This document shows positions 60,357 to 64,000 of a stretch of 64,000 bases of DNA, piece by piece; within the stretch, counting starts at the first letter, position 1, and each line of letters starts with the position of its first letter. The stretch covers positions 3,720,001 to 3,784,000 of the forward strand of contig NZ_NERD01000002.1 of assembly GCF_002799155.1 (NCBI RefSeq), read 5' to 3'. The notes under the pieces were generated by a model, which was not told where the DNA came from, made no database searches, and was given only the letters and a program-made list of their open reading frames with translations. Source of the stretch: Stenotrophomonas maltophilia. GTDB taxonomy: Bacteria > Pseudomonadota > Gammaproteobacteria > Xanthomonadales > Xanthomonadaceae. The position numbers were made by a program, and so were the translations under genes.

Positions 60357-60422
60357 AAAAAGGGGACGGAGGGGATTAAGTCGTTTGTGCACAAACGACT
60401 TAATCCCCTCCGTCCCCTTTTT
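60357..60422. repeat. Perfect 66-bp palindrome of the RAYT-linked repeat
   Basis: Two 33-base arms mirror each other without a mismatch about the centre between 60389 and 60390 (TTTGTGCACAAA). Each arm is a full copy of the repeat that flanks the RAYT gene at 24089. The right end lies one base from the mgtE stop, and each outer end has a T or A run, so the hairpin should terminate transcription in both directions. Confidence 0.92.
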
Positions 60423-60423
60423 G

Positions 60424-61794
60424 TTACAGCAGCGTGCCGTGCAGGATCATCGCGGCGATGCTGAAATAGATCACCAGCCCGGTAACGTCCACCAGGGTGG
60501 CCACGAACGGGGCCGAGGCGCTGGCCGGGTCGAAACCAAGCCGCTTGAGGATGAAGGGCAGCATCGAGCCGGACAGCGAACCGAAGGTGACGATGCCGAC
60601 CAGGGCCGCGCCGATGGTGATCGCCAGCAGGATCCAGTGCTCGCCGTAGTCATGCAGGCCACCCAGCTGCCAGATCACGATGCGCACGATGGCCAGGCAG
60701 CCGAGGATGGCGCCCAGCACCATGCCGGTCGGCACTTCGCGCAGGGCCACCTTCCACCAGTCGCGCAGGCGCAGTTCACGCAGCGCCAGGCTGCGGATCA
60801 GCAACGAGGTGGCCTGCGAACCGGAGTTGCCGCCCGAACTCATGATCAGTGGGATGAACAGGGTCAGCACCACCGCACGCGCCAGTTCGTCCTCGTAGTG
60901 CTGCATCGCGCTGGCGGTCAGCATCTCGCCCAGGAACAGCACGCTCAGCCAGCCGGCGCGCTTGCGCAGCATCTCGAAGAAGCCGATCTGCATGTACGGC
61001 TTGTCCAGTGCTTCCATGCCGCCGAACTTGTGCGCGTCCTCGGTGGATTCTTCGATCAGCGCATCGAGCACGTCGTCCACGGTAACGATGCCGAGCATCT
61101 GCTGCTGCGCGTCGACCACCGGGATCGCCAGCAGGTCGTGGCGGCGGATCAGCCGCGCCACTTCTTCCTGGTCCATCAGCGCGTCCACCGTTACCGGCGG
61201 ATTGACCTGGGCCACGTCCAGGATCGACTCCTCGGGCAGGCCGGTGATCAGCCGGCGCATGGTCACAACCTGCTGCAGCTGCTGGCTGGCCGGCTCCAGC
61301 ACGTAGATCGCGTACACCGTCTCGCGGGTGCGCTCGACCTGGCGGATGTGCTGCAGGGTCTGCGCCACGGTCCAGCTGGCGGGCACCGCCACGTACTCGG
61401 TGGTCATCAGCGCACCGGCAGTGTTCGGCGGGTAGCTGAGCAGCTTCTGGATGGCCTGGCGGGCATCGGTGCCCAGCAGTGGGATCAGCCGCGCGCGTTC
61501 GTCCTCGTCCAGCTCGTGGACGATGTCGGTGGCGCGGTCGTCGGCCATCAGGCCCAGCAGAGCCGCAGCCCGCGCCGGCGGCAGCGCGGCCACCAGCTCG
61601 CCGCTGCGGTGCAGCTCCGGCGCTTCAAGCATCTTCACTGCACGCGGCAACGGGAGCGCGGCCAGCGTTTCCGCGGCGCGGGCCAGTTCCAGCGTGTTGA
61701 GGAATTCCACCGCGTCGGCGGTGTTGTAGTTCGCCAGCGGTGCGGCCAGTGCGGCGGCATCGGCCACCGGGCGCAGCAGTTGCTTCTGGTTCAT
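60424..61794 (-). CDS. mgtE: Magnesium transporter MgtE
   Basis: A 456-residue Mg2+ channel. The N domain (about 20-125, MgtE_N repeats ELARAAETLAALPLPRA and LPPARAAALLGLM) is followed by two CBS domains (about 135-255: TTEYVAVPASWTV and VDDVLDALIEES), the plug helix and five membrane helices (about 310-456) with the pore segment LFIPLIMSSGGNSGSQATSL. Start ATG 61794. It lies upstream of the PatZ-like gene on the same strand with the 66-bp palindrome between them. No Mg riboswitch was found. Confidence 0.94.
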   Translation of the reverse strand: MNQKQLLRPVADAAALAAPLANYNTADAVEFLNTLELARAAETLAALPLPRAVKMLEAPELHRSGELVAALPPARAAALLGLMADDRATDIVHELDEDERARLIPLLGTDARQAIQKLLSYPPNTAGALMTTEYVAVPASWTVAQTLQHIRQVERTRETVYAIYVLEPASQQLQQVVTMRRLITGLPEESILDVAQVNPPVTVDALMDQEEVARLIRRHDLLAIPVVDAQQQMLGIVTVDDVLDALIEESTEDAHKFGGMEALDKPYMQIGFFEMLRKRAGWLSVLFLGEMLTASAMQHYEDELARAVVLTLFIPLIMSSGGNSGSQATSLLIRSLALRELRLRDWWKVALREVPTGMVLGAILGCLAIVRIVIWQLGGLHDYGEHWILLAITIGAALVGIVTFGSLSGSMLPFILKRLGFDPASASAPFVATLVDVTGLVIYFSIAAMILHGTLL

Positions 61795-62139
61795 CGGTTT
61801 TGCCTTGTGGGGTGCGACCTCGCGCAACGCCAACGCAGGCAAACCGTCCCGATGTCAGGCGGTGGCCATCGCTGGCGTCGAACGAGGTCGACTTCTACTG
61901 TCGCTGGACATGGGTTGGGGACTCCGGGATGCGTGTGCCGACGGACGCGCCGCCAGCGGCGGGCAGTCTGGACCGGTGGGCCATGCAGGTCAACCCGGCA
62001 GCCTTGCGCAGGGCGCCTGCCCGGCAGGTTGTTCTCGTGCATACACAGGCCGGCGCGCATAATGACGCGGTGGCACTCGCCACGCCCTCCCCCACCCGAA
62101 CGGACGCACAGCGGGCTCTCCCGATGACCAGGTACTCCC
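61795..62139. other. Divergent region between mgtE and the antiporter gene
   Basis: 345 bases with no supported gene. A CCGCC-AGC-GGCGG hairpin lies at 61950-61962; CATAAT at 62058-62063 is a possible -10 for the antiporter gene but no -35 fits. Long frames here are GC-rich shadows. Confidence 0.4.
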
Positions 62140-63918
62140 ATGCATAGCGGTGGTCTGGAACTGGCCCTGGTGCTGCTGCTGGCGGCGGTCATCGCCGTGC
62201 CGGTGTTCAAGAAGTTCGGCTTCGGCGCAGTGCTGGGCTACCTGGCGGCCGGCGTGGTGCTCGGCCCGGACGGGCTGGGCTTCGTGCAGGATGCCGACCG
62301 CATCCTTGGCGCCGCCGAGATCGGCGTGGTGATGCTGCTGTTCGTGATCGGCCTGGAGCTGTCACCAGCACGCCTGAAGGTGATGCGGCGCTCGGTGTTC
62401 GGTGCCGGTGCGGCGCAGGTGGCGCTGTCCGGGCTGGTGCTGGGCGGCCTGCTGCTGCTCGACCATTTCCAGTGGAAGAGCGCGCTGGTGGTGGGCGTGG
62501 CACTGGCGCTGTCGTCCACCGCAGTCGGCCTGCAGCTGCTGTCCGAGCACAAGGCGATCAACAGCGACCATGGCCGGCTGGGCTTCGCCATCCTGCTGTT
62601 CCAGGACCTGATCGCGATCCCGCTGCTGGCGGCCATCCCGCTGCTGGGCGGAGTAAAGAACGAGACCCTGCGCTGGGAAGACGCCGCCGTCGCGCTCGGC
62701 GCGCTGGCCGTGGTGATCCTGTGCGGGCGGCCGGTGCTGCGCAAGGTGTTCAGCATCATCGCGCGCACCCGCAGCCCGGAGGTATTCACCGCTACCGCGC
62801 TGCTGGTGGTGCTGGGCACCGCCTGGTTCATGCAGGAGGCCGGCCTCAGCCCCAGCCTCGGCGCGTTCCTGGCCGGCGTGCTGCTGTCCGATTCGGAGTT
62901 CCGGCACGAACTGGAGGCGCAGATCGAGCCGTTCAAGGGCCTGCTGCTGGGCCTGTTCTTCATCGCGGTGGGCATGGGCATCGACCTCGACCGCATCGCG
63001 GCCGAGCCCTGGCTGATCGCGGCCGGCGTGGCGATCCTGCTGGTGGTCAAGTTCAGCCTGCTGTACGTGATTGGCCGCATTGCAAAGCTAGGGTCACGGC
63101 AGTCGCTGCTGCTGGGCAGCGTGCTGTGGCTGGGTGGCGAGTTCGCCTTCGTGGTGTTCAACGAAGCACAGCGCGCGCACCTGCTGGGCAACGCCAACCA
63201 TGACCGGCTGGTGGCGATCGTCGGCCTGTCGATGGCGATCACACCGCTGCTGATGATCGCGCTGCTCAAGCTGCTCGGCCGGGAGAAGGCGGTGCCGCAC
63301 CAGGCCGCCGAGGCGGACAAGGTGGCGCCGGACAACCGGCCCAAGGTGCTGATCGCCGGCATGGGCCGCTTCGGCCAGGTGATCGCGCGCCTGCTGACCG
63401 CGCAGAAGGTGCCGTTCGTAGCGCTGGAGGCGAACCCGGACACCGTGGCCGACCTGCGCCGCTTCGGCAACCAGCTGTACTACGGCGACCCGACCCGGCC
63501 GGAGATGCTGCGCGCAGCAGGCGGCGAGCACATCGATGTGTTCGTGATCACTGTGGATGACCCGGAAACCAACCTTCGCGCAGTGCGCATGGTGCGCCGG
63601 CTGTACCCGGACGCAAAGGTGCTGGCGCGTGCACGCAACCGCCAGCACGCGTGGCGCCTGATGGACATGTCGGCCGAACCGTTCCGCGAAGTGTTCGGCA
63701 CCAGCCTGGAAATGAGCGGGCGCGTGCTGACTGCATTGGGTGTTGCACCTGAAGTGGCCGAACGCCACGTGCAGCGCTTCCGTGAGCACGACGAGCAGCT
63801 GCTGCGCGACCAGTACCTGGTCTACGACGACGAGGCCGCGGTGATCCAGACCTCGCGCGATGCACGCAACGACCTGATGCACCTGTTCGAGGCCGACGCG
63901 GAGAGCGACGACAAGTAG
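62140..63918 (+). CDS. KefB/KefC-type potassium/proton antiporter (CPA2)
   Basis: A 592-residue inner membrane protein with about 12 helices (1-385) and a cytoplasmic RCK_N domain (about 398-515: KVLIAGMGRFGQVIARLLTAQ). Antiporter core motifs include GVVMLLFVIGLELSP, the ion-site LFQDLIAIPLLA and GEFAFVVFNEA. KefB and KefC extrude potassium with glutathione adducts; no glutathione-dependent ancillary KefF or KefG gene is adjacent. The ATG 62140 is unchallenged. Confidence 0.92.
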   Translation: MHSGGLELALVLLLAAVIAVPVFKKFGFGAVLGYLAAGVVLGPDGLGFVQDADRILGAAEIGVVMLLFVIGLELSPARLKVMRRSVFGAGAAQVALSGLVLGGLLLLDHFQWKSALVVGVALALSSTAVGLQLLSEHKAINSDHGRLGFAILLFQDLIAIPLLAAIPLLGGVKNETLRWEDAAVALGALAVVILCGRPVLRKVFSIIARTRSPEVFTATALLVVLGTAWFMQEAGLSPSLGAFLAGVLLSDSEFRHELEAQIEPFKGLLLGLFFIAVGMGIDLDRIAAEPWLIAAGVAILLVVKFSLLYVIGRIAKLGSRQSLLLGSVLWLGGEFAFVVFNEAQRAHLLGNANHDRLVAIVGLSMAITPLLMIALLKLLGREKAVPHQAAEADKVAPDNRPKVLIAGMGRFGQVIARLLTAQKVPFVALEANPDTVADLRRFGNQLYYGDPTRPEMLRAAGGEHIDVFVITVDDPETNLRAVRMVRRLYPDAKVLARARNRQHAWRLMDMSAEPFREVFGTSLEMSGRVLTALGVAPEVAERHVQRFREHDEQLLRDQYLVYDDEAAVIQTSRDARNDLMHLFEADAESDDK

Positions 63919-63920
63919 GC

Positions 63921-63980
63921 GTGCCGACCAACGGTCGGCACCCACCACAGATTGCGGTAGTGCCGGCCGCTGGCCGGCAC
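63921..63980. repeat. Two palindromes after the antiporter gene
   Basis: GTGCCGACC/GGTCGGCAC (63921-63941) and GTAGTGCCGGCC...GGCCGGCAC (63957-63980). Confidence 0.7.
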
Positions 63981-64000
63981 CATTTCCAGGGATCAGCCGT

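Noticed and set aside
60340..60394. Upstream extension of the PatZ-like protein start
   Set aside because: The extra codons lie within the palindromic repeat and are not part of the conserved N-terminus.

Overview
The window is a high-GC gammaproteobacterial chromosome segment that I assign to Stenotrophomonas, most likely S. maltophilia complex. The X-Pro dipeptidyl peptidase at 17884-20109 is 741 residues long and places Asp685 and His717 where the studied S. maltophilia enzyme has them. The intergenic spaces are full of short GTAG-type palindromes typical of this species. No replication origin, rRNA operon, CRISPR array, integrase or prophage was seen.

Layout. 1-13850 is housekeeping: the end of a DUF58 protein, a ygiBC-like pair, ilvD, dinG, aroE, hemB, a bestrophin-like channel and several small membrane or lipoproteins. 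13860-23240 holds a DUF885 peptidase-like protein, a small AT-richer island with a truncated toxin tail and its immunity-like gene (about 15960-16740), a Coa1-like protein with DPP IV, yfcG, yqhA and a TonB-like lipoprotein. 23313-24939 is an AraC-type regulator followed by a REP-associated transposase (RAYT) flanked by inverted repeats. 24943-28393 is an operon with 4-base overlaps: a lipoprotein peptidase and a NatAB-like exporter. 29411-31934 carries two tandem secreted chitin-active copper monooxygenases. 32010-43642 contains fpr, yadGH, panE-like, tatD, hrpB, rluE and an exported methyltransferase-like protein.

44769-48241 is the most unusual part. It has a short promoter-to-terminator transcript, then a noncoding leader of about 600 bases with an inverted-repeat operator candidate and two tandem degenerate tRNA-like elements (Ser-GGA-like and Gln-CTG-like), then further strong hairpins, a slipin-like protein with three repeats of a small motif, and the RNA ligase RtcB. 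This looks like an RNA-repair cassette with its own tRNA-like RNA.

48336-64000 has an Rrf2-controlled thioredoxin-reductase-like enzyme, a poly-HAMP chemoreceptor, dkgB, an RpfC-like hybrid kinase with a separately encoded HPt protein, a YdcF protein, a YbjQ protein, a PatZ-like protein acyltransferase, mgtE and a KefC-like antiporter. A perfect 66-bp palindrome at 60357-60422 is built from the same repeat that flanks the RAYT gene.

Three palindrome classes recur between genes: GGGGTC...GACCCC elements, GTAG-tagged elements, and the RAYT-linked repeat. In two places a repeat supplies the stop codon of the gene in front of it. Domain assignments come from reading the translated sequence; no database search was run.
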